A stretch of 64,000 nt of DNA from positions 23,546-87,545 of the forward strand of contig NZ_JABBNB010000030.1 in assembly GCF_012933505.1 (NCBI RefSeq). Reading direction: 5' to 3'. Positions 26,453 through 34,140 of the stretch are shown here, in pieces; the first letter of the stretch is position 1, and every line of letters starts with the position of its first letter. Origin of the DNA: Gordonia asplenii (GTDB taxonomy: Bacteria > Actinomycetota > Actinomycetes > Mycobacteriales > Mycobacteriaceae). The notes below the pieces were generated by a model. That model did no database searches. It saw only the letters and a list, made by a program, of their open reading frames with translations, and was not told the DNA's origin. A program made the translations under genes and the position numbers.

Positions 26453-28012
26453 ATGTCGCAGACCCAGCCGCCCGCCGTCGACGCCGCTCTGACCGAGTGG
26501 CTCACGACCTTCAGTGCCGCCGACGCCAACGCAGCGCACCTGCTCGTCGACCGGCACGATCCGTCTGCCGTCGCGTTCACCCAGATCGACGTCGACGAGC
26601 AGGGCGAGTTGGCCATGACCGACCTGACCTACGGCGAGCTCGCGGCGGAGTCGAAGCGGCTCGCCACTGCCCTTGCCGCACAAGGTATTTCGCAAGGTGA
26701 CACGGTCGGGGTGTTGATGGGCAAGCGAGCCGAGCTGGTGGTGTCGTTGCTCGCCATCGCACGGCTGGGGGCGGTGTACATTCCGTTGTTCACCGCATTC
26801 GCGACGCCGGCTATCGAGATGCGGCTCACCGGCGGCAACGCGAAGCTCGTCATCACCGAAGACAGCCAGGTGAGCAAGCTGGACGGGATCGAGGGAATCA
26901 CCACGATCGTCGCGGGCCCGCAGTTTTCGGCGCTGATCGAGGAGAGTGAGCCGATCGCGACGTCCGTTGCGGCGGGTGGCGATGCTCCGTTGGTGCTCAT
27001 CTTTACCAGCGGGACAACGGGTGCGCCGAAGGGCGTGCCGGTGCCGGTGCGATCGCTGGCGGCGTTCGTCGCATACCTGACTTATGGGCTCGACGTCCGC
27101 GCCGACGACGTCTTCTGGAACGCCGCCGACCCCGGTTGGGCGTATGGCCTCTACTACGGCATCCTCGGTCCGCTGGCCGCGGGGCGTCGAAACATCTTGC
27201 TGCACGCCGGATTCTCGGCTGCGGTCACCTCGAAACTGATCACCGAGCTGGGCGTCACCAACTTCGCCGCCGCCCCGACCGTCTACCGCAGCATCAAAAC
27301 CGATCCGGCGATCTCCGGCTTCCACCTGCGTCGCGCATCGTCGGCGGGCGAGCCGCTGACCCCTGACGTCATCACCTGGTCGGTCGATGCGCTGGGTACC
27401 GAGGTTCGCGACCACTACGGACAGACCGAGCACGGGATGTTCGTCAACAATCACTGGCACGACGACCTGCGCAAGGATCTCATTCCCGGATCGATGGGCT
27501 ATGCGATGCCGGGCTTCTCGGTCGACGTCGTCGACGGCCAGATCGCCATCGACACCACCGCGAGCCCGCTGATGTGGTTCACCGGCTACCTCGACGCTCC
27601 GGAGAAGACGGCCCAGCGTTACACCGACGACGGCCGCTGGTACCTGACCGGAGACACCGGCCGCAAGGACGAGGAGGACCGGTTCTTCTTCACCGCGCGC
27701 GACGACGACGTGATCATCATGGCGGGGTACCGGATCGGGCCGTTCGACGTCGAGAGCGTGCTGATCACACACCCCGCGGTGATCGACGTCGCCGTCGTGG
27801 GACGGCCCGACGAACTGCGCGGCGAAGTCCTGGAGGCATTCGTGGTGACGGCCGACGACGTAGAGGGCGACGCAGCCTTGGAAGCCGAGCTGCAACAACT
27901 TGTCAAGACCGGCTTCGCTGCGCACGCGTACCCGCGGACCGTCCACTTCGTGGACGCGCTCCCGAAGACACCGAGCGGCAAGGTCCAGCGGTTCTTACTG
28001 CGTCAAAGGTAG
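26453..28012 (+). CDS. AMP-binding acyl-CoA synthetase
   Basis: A 519-residue ANL-superfamily ligase with P-loop FTSGTTGAPKGVPVP, DHYGQTEHGMF (A5-type motif), YLTGDTGRKDEEDRFFF, hinge RDDDVIIMAGYRIGPFDVES and the C-terminal catalytic lysine in PSGKVQRFLL. Sequence style is that of acetyl/medium-chain acyl-CoA synthetases (ACSM-like) that activate carboxylic acids with ATP and CoA. The gene is divergent from the GAF-LuxR regulator and, with the neighbouring acyl-CoA dehydrogenase, suggests uptake of an acid into beta-oxidation. ATG 26453 has GGTGAGG upstream. Confidence 0.9.
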   Translation: MSQTQPPAVDAALTEWLTTFSAADANAAHLLVDRHDPSAVAFTQIDVDEQGELAMTDLTYGELAAESKRLATALAAQGISQGDTVGVLMGKRAELVVSLLAIARLGAVYIPLFTAFATPAIEMRLTGGNAKLVITEDSQVSKLDGIEGITTIVAGPQFSALIEESEPIATSVAAGGDAPLVLIFTSGTTGAPKGVPVPVRSLAAFVAYLTYGLDVRADDVFWNAADPGWAYGLYYGILGPLAAGRRNILLHAGFSAAVTSKLITELGVTNFAAAPTVYRSIKTDPAISGFHLRRASSAGEPLTPDVITWSVDALGTEVRDHYGQTEHGMFVNNHWHDDLRKDLIPGSMGYAMPGFSVDVVDGQIAIDTTASPLMWFTGYLDAPEKTAQRYTDDGRWYLTGDTGRKDEEDRFFFTARDDDVIIMAGYRIGPFDVESVLITHPAVIDVAVVGRPDELRGEVLEAFVVTADDVEGDAALEAELQQLVKTGFAAHAYPRTVHFVDALPKTPSGKVQRFLLRQR

Positions 28013-28017
28013 GGGCC

Positions 28018-28312
28018 GATTACAAACTGCCACCTCAGCGTCGGCGAGGGACCCGCTCCCCCGACGTCGGTGACGGGGCAGATTACACTCGGCTCGGCCA
28101 AGCCACCACGACCCCGGGGCTGATTACAAACTGCCACCTCACCGCCGGCAAGGGACCCGCTCCCCCGACGTCGGTGACGGGGCAGATTCCACTCAGCTCG
28201 GCCAAGCCACGACGACCCCAGGTCCGATTACAAACCGCCAACTCACCGCCGGCAAGGGACCGGCTCCCCCGACGTCGACCACAGGACAGATTCCAATCCG
28301 TCCCGCGCCGAC
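28018..28312. repeat. 104-bp direct repeats, two full copies plus one partial
   Basis: Units start at 28018, 28122 and 28226 (exact 104-bp period), each opening with GATTACAAAC and containing CCGCTCCCCCGACGTCG (the third copy reads GGCTCCCCCGACGTCG) and GG(G/A)CAGATT. The third copy is truncated near 28300. They fill the convergent spacer between the AMP-binding ligase and the SDR gene and could contribute to termination. A related single unit with GATTGCAATC is at 52692-52790. Confidence 0.85.
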
Positions 28313-29128
28313 TCAGAACACGGTCTGCCCGCCGTCGACGGCGAAGGCGGCGGCGGTGATGAATTTCGCCTCGTCGGACGCCAGGAACGCGACCATGTTG
28401 GAGATCTCTTCCGGCTCGGCGATGAACTGGTTGAGGAACGGCATACCCATCCCCTGCAGGCGAGGGTTGGTCGCGGCGGTGTCTTGCAGTCGCTGGACCA
28501 TCGACCCGGACCCCATCGGCGACGCCACGGCACCGGGATGAACGGTGTTGACGCGGATGTTGTGGTTGCCGAGTTCCGCCGCGAACCCGCGTGCCATCCC
28601 GACGAGCGCGTGCTTGCTCGTCGTGTAGTGCACCATGAACGGCTGCATCTTGATTCCGGCGGCCGAACTGATCAGGATCACCGAGCCGCCGCCACGTTCG
28701 ATGAGGTGTGACGCCGAGGCCATCACGGTATTCCAGGTTCCGGTGACATTGATGTCCATGACGTCGGCGAAGCTCGTCGGGGTGATCTCGTTCCACGCCT
28801 CGGGCACGCAGATACCCGCGTTCGCGACGACGACGTCGAGCCCACCGAAGAGTGAAACACCCTCAGCGACAATCGCATTGAGCCCATCGACGTCGCGCGT
28901 ATCCATCTGCACCAAATGCGATCGCACCCCTTCGCCCTCGACCAGCGCACGCGTCTGCGCCAGATCCTCGGGTGTCGCCGAGTCATAGGGCACGGCACCG
29001 GGGAGCGGCCCGGCGATGTCGACGCCGATGATGTGCGCACCCTCCCGCGCGAGCCGGACGGCATGCGCGCGACCCTGCCCGCGCGCGACGCCGGTGATGA
29101 ATGCGACTTTTCCGTCGAGGGTGCCCAT
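28313..29128 (-). CDS. Mycofactocin-coupled SDR family oxidoreductase
   Basis: 271 residues with an SDR Rossmann motif ITGVARGQGRAHAVRLA, VANAGICVPEAW (NAG motif), catalytic Ser (VILISSAAG) and Tyr-x3-Lys (YTTSK). The enlarged insert after the second beta strand (VDIAGPLPGAVPYDSATPED) is the hallmark of TIGR03971-type enzymes, which hold NAD tightly and use mycofactocin as electron acceptor. It probably oxidises an alcohol such as a terpenoid or simple alcohol. I chose ATG 29128 because the family starts with MGTLDGKVAFITG; upstream codons are Arg-rich and unrelated. Mycofactocin genes are not in the window. Confidence 0.88.
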   Translation of the reverse strand: MGTLDGKVAFITGVARGQGRAHAVRLAREGAHIIGVDIAGPLPGAVPYDSATPEDLAQTRALVEGEGVRSHLVQMDTRDVDGLNAIVAEGVSLFGGLDVVVANAGICVPEAWNEITPTSFADVMDINVTGTWNTVMASASHLIERGGGSVILISSAAGIKMQPFMVHYTTSKHALVGMARGFAAELGNHNIRVNTVHPGAVASPMGSGSMVQRLQDTAATNPRLQGMGMPFLNQFIAEPEEISNMVAFLASDEAKFITAAAFAVDGGQTVF

Positions 29129-29342
29129 GGCCAGGTGTCCTTGCTGTCGAGTCCGGCGTCGACGCCGGCGAACGTGTCCATATGTAGGGTACACACGAAG
29201 TTAAGTCGACTGACTGTTTCAGTGAATCCGGGAGTCGATCGGTTGCCTGAACGACTTACTAAATTCGCAGTCCGCGATAGCGTCGATTGTCGGCCAAAAC
29301 GGCCACACCGAGTCGCGAACATCTCTGGGGAGACGCACCTTG

Positions 29343-29921
29343 ATGCTGCTGAGATCCTTGCACCGGCGCGCAGCCTCCCCCGGGGTCGACGCGTTGAAGA
29401 CCTTGGTCCCGCCGCCGGAAACAGCAACGTCGATCAATTGGACCGACGTGCGCAAACGCTTCGGACTGAACCTGCCCGACGATTACGAATTGATCGTCGA
29501 ACGCTACGGCGCCGGACGATTCGACGGCGCGCTGACCGTTTGGGTGCCCGACGGTCGCGGCGGCGACGATCTCTTCGCTTTCGCCACCGCGGCAGCCGAA
29601 GAACTCGAAGACGCTCGCGACGGTGCCCCGACCCATTTGTGGACCGAGCCCGACGGCAGCGAGTGCGCCGTCGACCTCGGCACCGGCGCGATGATGTTCA
29701 CACCTTGGGGCGCCGCCGTCGGCGGGTACTACGGCTACTGGCACCGCAACCACAAGGACCCCAACAAGTGGCCGGTCCTATTCACCGACCTCGACGGCGT
29801 GTGGCTCTACCACCGCCAAGGACTGGCGCAGTTCATGGTCGATCTACTGGACGGAAAGTTCCCCTGCGGACGGCTCCGCGGCGGCGTCGAACATCAGTTC
29901 CTCGCCGCGAGTCCGACCTGA
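29343..29921 (+). CDS. SMI1/KNR4 (SUKH)-like protein
   Basis: 192 residues resembling SUKH-domain proteins: INWTDVRKRFGLNLPDDYELIVERYGAGRFDG is the typical N-terminal motif (short helix, LP-DY, G-G), followed by strands containing the tryptophans of TVWVPDG and MFTPWGAAVGGYYGYWH. SUKH proteins frequently serve as immunity proteins to secreted nuclease toxins, but no toxin gene is adjacent, so it may be an orphan. The ATG at 29343 follows CTGGGGAG; an in-frame TTG immediately before it is an alternative. It ends at the hairpin 29923-29964. Confidence 0.6.
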   Translation: MLLRSLHRRAASPGVDALKTLVPPPETATSINWTDVRKRFGLNLPDDYELIVERYGAGRFDGALTVWVPDGRGGDDLFAFATAAAEELEDARDGAPTHLWTEPDGSECAVDLGTGAMMFTPWGAAVGGYYGYWHRNHKDPNKWPVLFTDLDGVWLYHRQGLAQFMVDLLDGKFPCGRLRGGVEHQFLAASPT

Positions 29922-29922
29922 A

Positions 29923-29964
29923 GGCCCAGATCCGACCCGAGAATTCTCGGATCGGATCTGGGCC
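29923..29964. terminator. 42-bp near-perfect palindrome between convergent genes
   Basis: GGCCCAGATCCGA with its complement at the outside and CCGAGAATTCTCGG at the centre; 20 of 21 positions pair. It starts directly after the SUKH-like gene stop and lies 20 bp from the ohr stop, so it is a bidirectional terminator candidate. Confidence 0.8.
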
Positions 29965-29983
29965 TGTCAGTGGGATCGCGGAG

Positions 29984-30406
29984 TCAGTCGTCGCTCACCG
30001 TAATCGTGACCGGGATGTTGCCGCGAGTGGCGTTTGAGTAGGGGCAGACCTGGTGGGCCTTGTCGGCGAGCGCCTGAGCGGTGTCGTGGTCGAGATTCGG
30101 CAGAGTCACTTCGAGGGTGACCTGCAGGGCGAAGCCGCCCGCATCATTCGGGCCGATGCCCACCCGGGCGCCGACCGACGAGTCGGTGACGTCGGCCTTC
30201 TCCTGCCGCGCGACGAGCTGAAGCGCCGAGTGGAAACATGCGGCGTACCCGACGGCGAACAGCTGCTCCGGGTTGGTTCCCTGCCCACTGCCACCCATTT
30301 CGGCGGGGATGGCGAGGTCGAGGTCGAGGCGACCGTCCGACGTCCGGCCGTGGCCGTTGCGTCCTTCGCCGGTGGCCAGCGCTTCTGCGGTGTAAATGGC
30401 ACTCAT
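29984..30406 (-). CDS. ohr: Organic hydroperoxide resistance protein Ohr
   Basis: A 140-residue Ohr/OsmC-fold thiol peroxidase with peroxidatic Cys57 (GYAACFHSAL) and resolving Cys121 (HQVCPYSNATRGNI). It detoxifies fatty acid and other organic hydroperoxides using lipoylated protein as reductant (known for the family). ATG 30406 gives the family start MSAIYTAEA; a nearby upstream in-frame start adds only four residues. The OhrR gene lies 48 bp upstream on the same strand, so the two form an operon, probably induced by peroxide through the operators at 30922-30947. Confidence 0.93.
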   Translation of the reverse strand: MSAIYTAEALATGEGRNGHGRTSDGRLDLDLAIPAEMGGSGQGTNPEQLFAVGYAACFHSALQLVARQEKADVTDSSVGARVGIGPNDAGGFALQVTLEVTLPNLDHDTAQALADKAHQVCPYSNATRGNIPVTITVSDD

Positions 30407-30454
30407 GACAGTTTCCAATCTCTCAGGGGACTTGCGAGGGGGTTTGGGGACCGA

Positions 30455-30895
30455 CTACGACTCGTCGGGCGACTGCAGCGCCGCGGTGAGTCTCACCAAT
30501 GAGCCATGCAACGCGGCCGCCTCATCGAGGTCGAGCTTGGTACGTGTGGCGAGGCAGTGCGGGATCTTCACGGCCTCGTCGCGCAGCGCGCGCCCGGCCT
30601 CGGTGAGGTGAACCTCGACCCGACGTTCGTCGGCGGCCAATCGTCGGCGCTCGATGAAACCAAGCGCTTCAAGCCTTTTCAGCAACGGCGACAGGGTTCC
30701 GGTGTCGAGGTCGAGTTCGGTCCCGATCTCGCGCACCCCCCTGCCGTCGCGTTCCCACAGCACCAGCAACACCAGGTACTGCGGATAGGTGACCCCGAGC
30801 TCGTCGAGCATCGGCCGGTAGACGGCCGTCATCGCCCTCGACGCCGCATACAGCGCGAAACACAGTTGCTTGTCGAGTGCGAGTTCGTCGGTCAC
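30455..30895 (-). CDS. ohrR: MarR family peroxide sensor OhrR
   Basis: 146 residues starting at GTG 30895. The N-terminal LDKQLCFALYAASRAM carries the reactive cysteine (Cys12) of OhrR, followed by the winged helix (VREIGTELDLDTGTLSPLLKRLEALGFIERRR) and wing (AADERRVEVHLT). OhrR represses ohr until the Cys is oxidised by organic peroxides. It precedes ohr in the same transcription unit and very likely autoregulates through the TTGTG-GCAAC repeats immediately upstream. Confidence 0.92.
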   Translation of the reverse strand: MTDELALDKQLCFALYAASRAMTAVYRPMLDELGVTYPQYLVLLVLWERDGRGVREIGTELDLDTGTLSPLLKRLEALGFIERRRLAADERRVEVHLTEAGRALRDEAVKIPHCLATRTKLDLDEAAALHGSLVRLTAALQSPDES

Positions 30896-30921
30896 AAGAA
30901 GGACAGTAGCCCACATTTAGA

Positions 30922-30947
30922 TTGTGCGCAACCTAGTTGTGGGCAAC
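30922..30947. promoter_or_regulatory. Putative OhrR operators upstream of ohrR-ohr
   Basis: TTGTGCGCAAC (30922-30932) and TTGTGGGCAAC (30937-30947) are near-identical 11-bp copies 15 bp apart, each with TTG/CAA arms. They lie 27-52 bp upstream of the ohrR start and overlap the expected promoter. The other flank belongs to the 3' end of nagA, so the site serves ohrR-ohr alone. Confidence 0.6.
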
Positions 30948-30950
30948 TCA

Positions 30951-32108
30951 TTAGACCCATCGCCCTCGCGTGAACACCCCGACGACCCCGGCCCCCTCGT
31001 CGACGACGACGAAGTCGGCACGCTTACCCGCCGCGAGCTCCCCGACGTCGGCCCGCCCCAGCGTGCGCGCGGGCGTCGACGACGTCATCGCCACCGCCGC
31101 GAGCAACGCATCCGAGTCGCTCAATCCGTTCGGCCCTTCGGTCAACAGCGTGGCCGCTCGCGCGAAAAGCACCCCCATCGTCGCGGTGCTTCCCGCGATC
31201 GCGCCCGTATCCCGCACGCGTGCAACCGAATCCACCACGTCGACGTCGAGAACCCCCAACCGGTACGACCCGTCGCGCATGCCGGCAGCAGCCATCGCGT
31301 CGGTGACCAGCGAAACCCGGTCGGGGCCCGCGGCCTCCGCGACGTAGGACACCAGGTCGGGATGCACGTGCACCCCGTCGCCGACGATCTCGATCGTGAC
31401 CCGCGGATCCTCCAGCAGCGCGAGGATCGGCCCCGGCTCACGATGATGCAGCGGACGCATCGCATTGAACAGATGCGTCGCCACCCGCGCCCCGCGCTCG
31501 ATGGCGGCCCGCGCCTGCGCATACCCCGACTCCGTATGCCCCACTGCGACAAGCACATCGGCGTCGACGAACTGTTCGACGGCATCCAGCGCGCCGGTCA
31601 GCTCCGGGGCCATCGTCACCATGGCGATGGCCCCGTCGCCTACCTGCAGCACACGCGTGATCTCCGCGGGGTCGGGATCACGCAGCGTGCCGGGATCGTG
31701 TGCGCCGCAACGATGATGGCTCAGCCAGGGACCCTCGAGATGGATCCCGGCGATCACATCGTCGGCGACCAGTCCGCGCAGCGCTTCGATCTGTTCGAGC
31801 AACGACGCCGGGCTCGAGCTGACCAGACTCGCGACCGACGTCGTCGTTCCGTGGGACCGATGAAATTCGACGCCGCGTCGAACCTCGTCGGCTACCCCGT
31901 CTGTGTAGGAATGACCGCCCCCGCCGTGGACGTGCATGTCGACGAATCCCGGAACTATTGTGTGCGAAGGGAATTCACGATCGGCGGGACGAGGGGGCTG
32001 CCCCTCGCCGACGCCGGTGAGCACACCGTCGGCCGCTTCGATCCAGCCCGGGGAGAGCACCTGCCCGTCGGCGACGACACGTGCGGCGGAGACGATCATC
32101 GACGTCAC
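30951..32108 (-). CDS. nagA: N-acetylglucosamine-6-phosphate deacetylase
   Basis: A 385-residue amidohydrolase. The metal-binding pattern is PGFVDMHVHGGGG, the ligand Glu in GIHLEGPWLS, His in VGHTESGYAQ and THLFNAMRPLHH, and the catalytic Asp in LVTDAMAAAGM. NagA removes acetate from GlcNAc-6-P to give glucosamine-6-P. GTG 32108 overlaps the SIS-gene stop (GTGA) and has GGAAA at a good distance; an in-frame ATG at 32099 is the alternative. It is the last gene of the GlcNAc operon. Confidence 0.93.
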   Translation of the reverse strand: MTSMIVSAARVVADGQVLSPGWIEAADGVLTGVGEGQPPRPADREFPSHTIVPGFVDMHVHGGGGHSYTDGVADEVRRGVEFHRSHGTTTSVASLVSSSPASLLEQIEALRGLVADDVIAGIHLEGPWLSHHRCGAHDPGTLRDPDPAEITRVLQVGDGAIAMVTMAPELTGALDAVEQFVDADVLVAVGHTESGYAQARAAIERGARVATHLFNAMRPLHHREPGPILALLEDPRVTIEIVGDGVHVHPDLVSYVAEAAGPDRVSLVTDAMAAAGMRDGSYRLGVLDVDVVDSVARVRDTGAIAGSTATMGVLFARAATLLTEGPNGLSDSDALLAAVAMTSSTPARTLGRADVGELAAGKRADFVVVDEGAGVVGVFTRGRWV

Positions 32109-33160
32109 AGGGTTTCCGTGACCTTGCGCAGACCGCGCGGGGTGTCCGGGTCGCCGCCGCGTGCGACTGCCAGGTGCAGCGCAAGTTGTTGCAGCGGAAT
32201 GATTTCCAGCAGCGGCGACAGAACGTCGGGCACACCGGCCGGCAACGAGATGCCGCCCGCGAGACCGGCGATGCGATCGGCGGCGCCGACGCCGAACACG
32301 TCAGCGTTGCGCTCCGCGAGACGCTCGAGCACCGGGATCATGGCTTCGCCGCCGGCACCGGCGGGGACCACGGCCAGTACCGGAACCTGCGGGTCGACGG
32401 TCGCGAGCGGACCGTGCAGCAGATCCGCACCGGAGAACGCCTGCGCCGAGAGGTATGACGTCTCCATCAACTTCAGCGCTCCCTCGCGGGCGGTCGGGTA
32501 GGAGTAGCCGCGGCCGGTGGCGATCAGCCGCTGCGCGAACCGATAGCGCTGCGCCACCTCGCGAACGTGCGCGTCGCCGTCGAGCACCTGCGCGGCGAGA
32601 TCCGGAAGTGCTTGTGCGAGTGAGCCATCGCCACCTCGAACACGATCGAGCAGCAGGTAGAGCGCCAGCAGCTCCGAGGTGTACGACTTGGTGGCCGCCA
32701 CCGACTTCTCGGCGCCCGCGAGCACGTCGATGTGCAACTCGGCGGCCTGCGACAGCGGCGACGACTCGTTGTTCGTGATCGCCACGGTCAGCGCGCCCTG
32801 GGCGCGGGCCACCTCGACCGACTGCACGAGGTCGGGGGATCCGCCCGACTGGCTGACCGCGATGTAGAGGACCTCGCGCAGGTCGGGCTGCGCGCCGTAG
32901 ACGGTCATCGTCGACGGCGAGACCAGCCCCGCGGGCAGCTGATGCGAGATCTCGACGATGTACTTCGCGTAGAGCGCGGCGTGGTCGCTGGTGCCGCGGG
33001 CCACGAACTGGACGAAGCGCGGATTGTATTCGACGATGCGGGCGGCTGCGGCGGCAATCGCCTCAGTTCCATTGTCCAACAACGTCTTCCATGCCTGTGG
33101 CTGCTCCGCGATCTCCGCGGCCATCAAGGCTCCGGGCTGATTCGCCTGCGTGGTGGTCAT
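32105..33160 (-). CDS. SIS-domain glucosamine-6-P deaminase/isomerase (NagB-II type)
   Basis: 351 residues with two SIS sugar-isomerase domains (FVQFVARGTSDHAALYAKY..., SQSGGSPDLVQSV, and AQRLIATGRGYSYPTAREGALKLMETSY). It resembles the isomerase half of GlmS but lacks the glutaminase domain. In operons with nagA and a GlcNAc kinase, such proteins act as NagB-II deaminases converting glucosamine-6-P to fructose-6-P and ammonia. No classical NagB is present, supporting that role (inference from context). It lies 58 bp downstream of the kinase gene and overlaps nagA by 4 bp. Confidence 0.87.
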   Translation of the reverse strand: MTTTQANQPGALMAAEIAEQPQAWKTLLDNGTEAIAAAAARIVEYNPRFVQFVARGTSDHAALYAKYIVEISHQLPAGLVSPSTMTVYGAQPDLREVLYIAVSQSGGSPDLVQSVEVARAQGALTVAITNNESSPLSQAAELHIDVLAGAEKSVAATKSYTSELLALYLLLDRVRGGDGSLAQALPDLAAQVLDGDAHVREVAQRYRFAQRLIATGRGYSYPTAREGALKLMETSYLSAQAFSGADLLHGPLATVDPQVPVLAVVPAGAGGEAMIPVLERLAERNADVFGVGAADRIAGLAGGISLPAGVPDVLSPLLEIIPLQQLALHLAVARGGDPDTPRGLRKVTETL

Positions 33161-33218
33161 GAAAGTCCTTTCGTAGGTGGCTTGCGCCGATTTCCGGAGA
33201 GGGTATGGATCGAGGATG

Positions 33219-34136
33219 TCACGACGCCGGCCGCGGGGCAGGCGAGTCGTCGTCGAGGAGTCGCCCCGCGAGTTCGACGGCGCCGCGCACCGGGTCGACC
33301 GACAGCACCCGGACGTCGGTGATGCCGCGTGCGCCGAGAACCCGGCGGACTCCGCGCTGCAGCGCGGGCTGATGAACGGCCAGGCCGCCGGCCATGACCA
33401 CCGGGCCCTTCATCTGCAGCCGCGCGGCGACCTGCAGGACCAGCTCGGCGAGCGCCGTGGATGCGGCGTCGACGATTCCGGTGCTCAGCGGGTCGTCCGC
33501 CTGAGCCATCTCGAAGACGACCCGTGCGCGTCCGGCCCAGTAGCGGCGGTCGGTCTGCGCGTAGAAGTGATTGAGCAGTTCCATGGCGTCGGACAATCCG
33601 CAGTCGGCGGCGAGTTCCTGCCCGAGCGGCTGCCCGGGGTGGTTGTCGTCGATGCTGGCCAGGAGGCGGCGAATCGCTTCTCGCGCAACCCAATAGCCGC
33701 TGCCTTCGTCGCCGAGGAGGTAACCCCAGCCACCGGCGCGGGCGCTGGTGTCCCCGGCACGGCCCCAGGCGACCGAGCCGGTTCCGGAGATCACCGCGAT
33801 GCCGTCGATCACTCCCGCCGCGGCGAGGATGATCTGACTGTCGTGGACCACGCGCACCCGGGCCTGCGGGATGCGTTCGGAGATCAAGTCACGCAGAACC
33901 TTCACCGACGACGGGGTGTCGACGCCCGCGGCGCCCGCGCACACCGCGCGGATTCCGTCAGCGCCACCGACACGTTCGATGACGACGTCGAGCTGGCGAC
34001 CCGCTTCGATGACGCCGACCGACGAGACGTTGGCGCTTCCGACGATGGATTCTGCGACGACGGCGCCGTTGCGGGCGAGGACCGCGTGGGTCTTGGAGCC
34101 GCCGATGTCGAGGGCGAGGACTGCGTGCTGACTCAT
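33219..34136 (-). CDS. N-acetylglucosamine kinase (BadF/BcrA ATPase family)
   Basis: 305 residues of the ASKHA fold: phosphate-1 motif LALDIGGSKTHAVLA at the N-terminus, GAAGVDTP, the phosphate-2-like AVISGTGSVAWG, and LLGDEGSGYWVAREAI. This matches the eukaryote-like GlcNAc kinases of the BadF/BadG family, which supply GlcNAc-6-P when sugar enters through a permease instead of a PTS. ATG 34136 begins the domain; upstream in-frame codons overlap the transporter gene. It lies 4 bp after the MFS transporter, and nagA/SIS follow. Confidence 0.9.
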   Translation of the reverse strand: MSQHAVLALDIGGSKTHAVLARNGAVVAESIVGSANVSSVGVIEAGRQLDVVIERVGGADGIRAVCAGAAGVDTPSSVKVLRDLISERIPQARVRVVHDSQIILAAAGVIDGIAVISGTGSVAWGRAGDTSARAGGWGYLLGDEGSGYWVAREAIRRLLASIDDNHPGQPLGQELAADCGLSDAMELLNHFYAQTDRRYWAGRARVVFEMAQADDPLSTGIVDAASTALAELVLQVAARLQMKGPVVMAGGLAVHQPALQRGVRRVLGARGITDVRVLSVDPVRGAVELAGRLLDDDSPAPRPAS

Positions 34137-34140
34137 CGGA

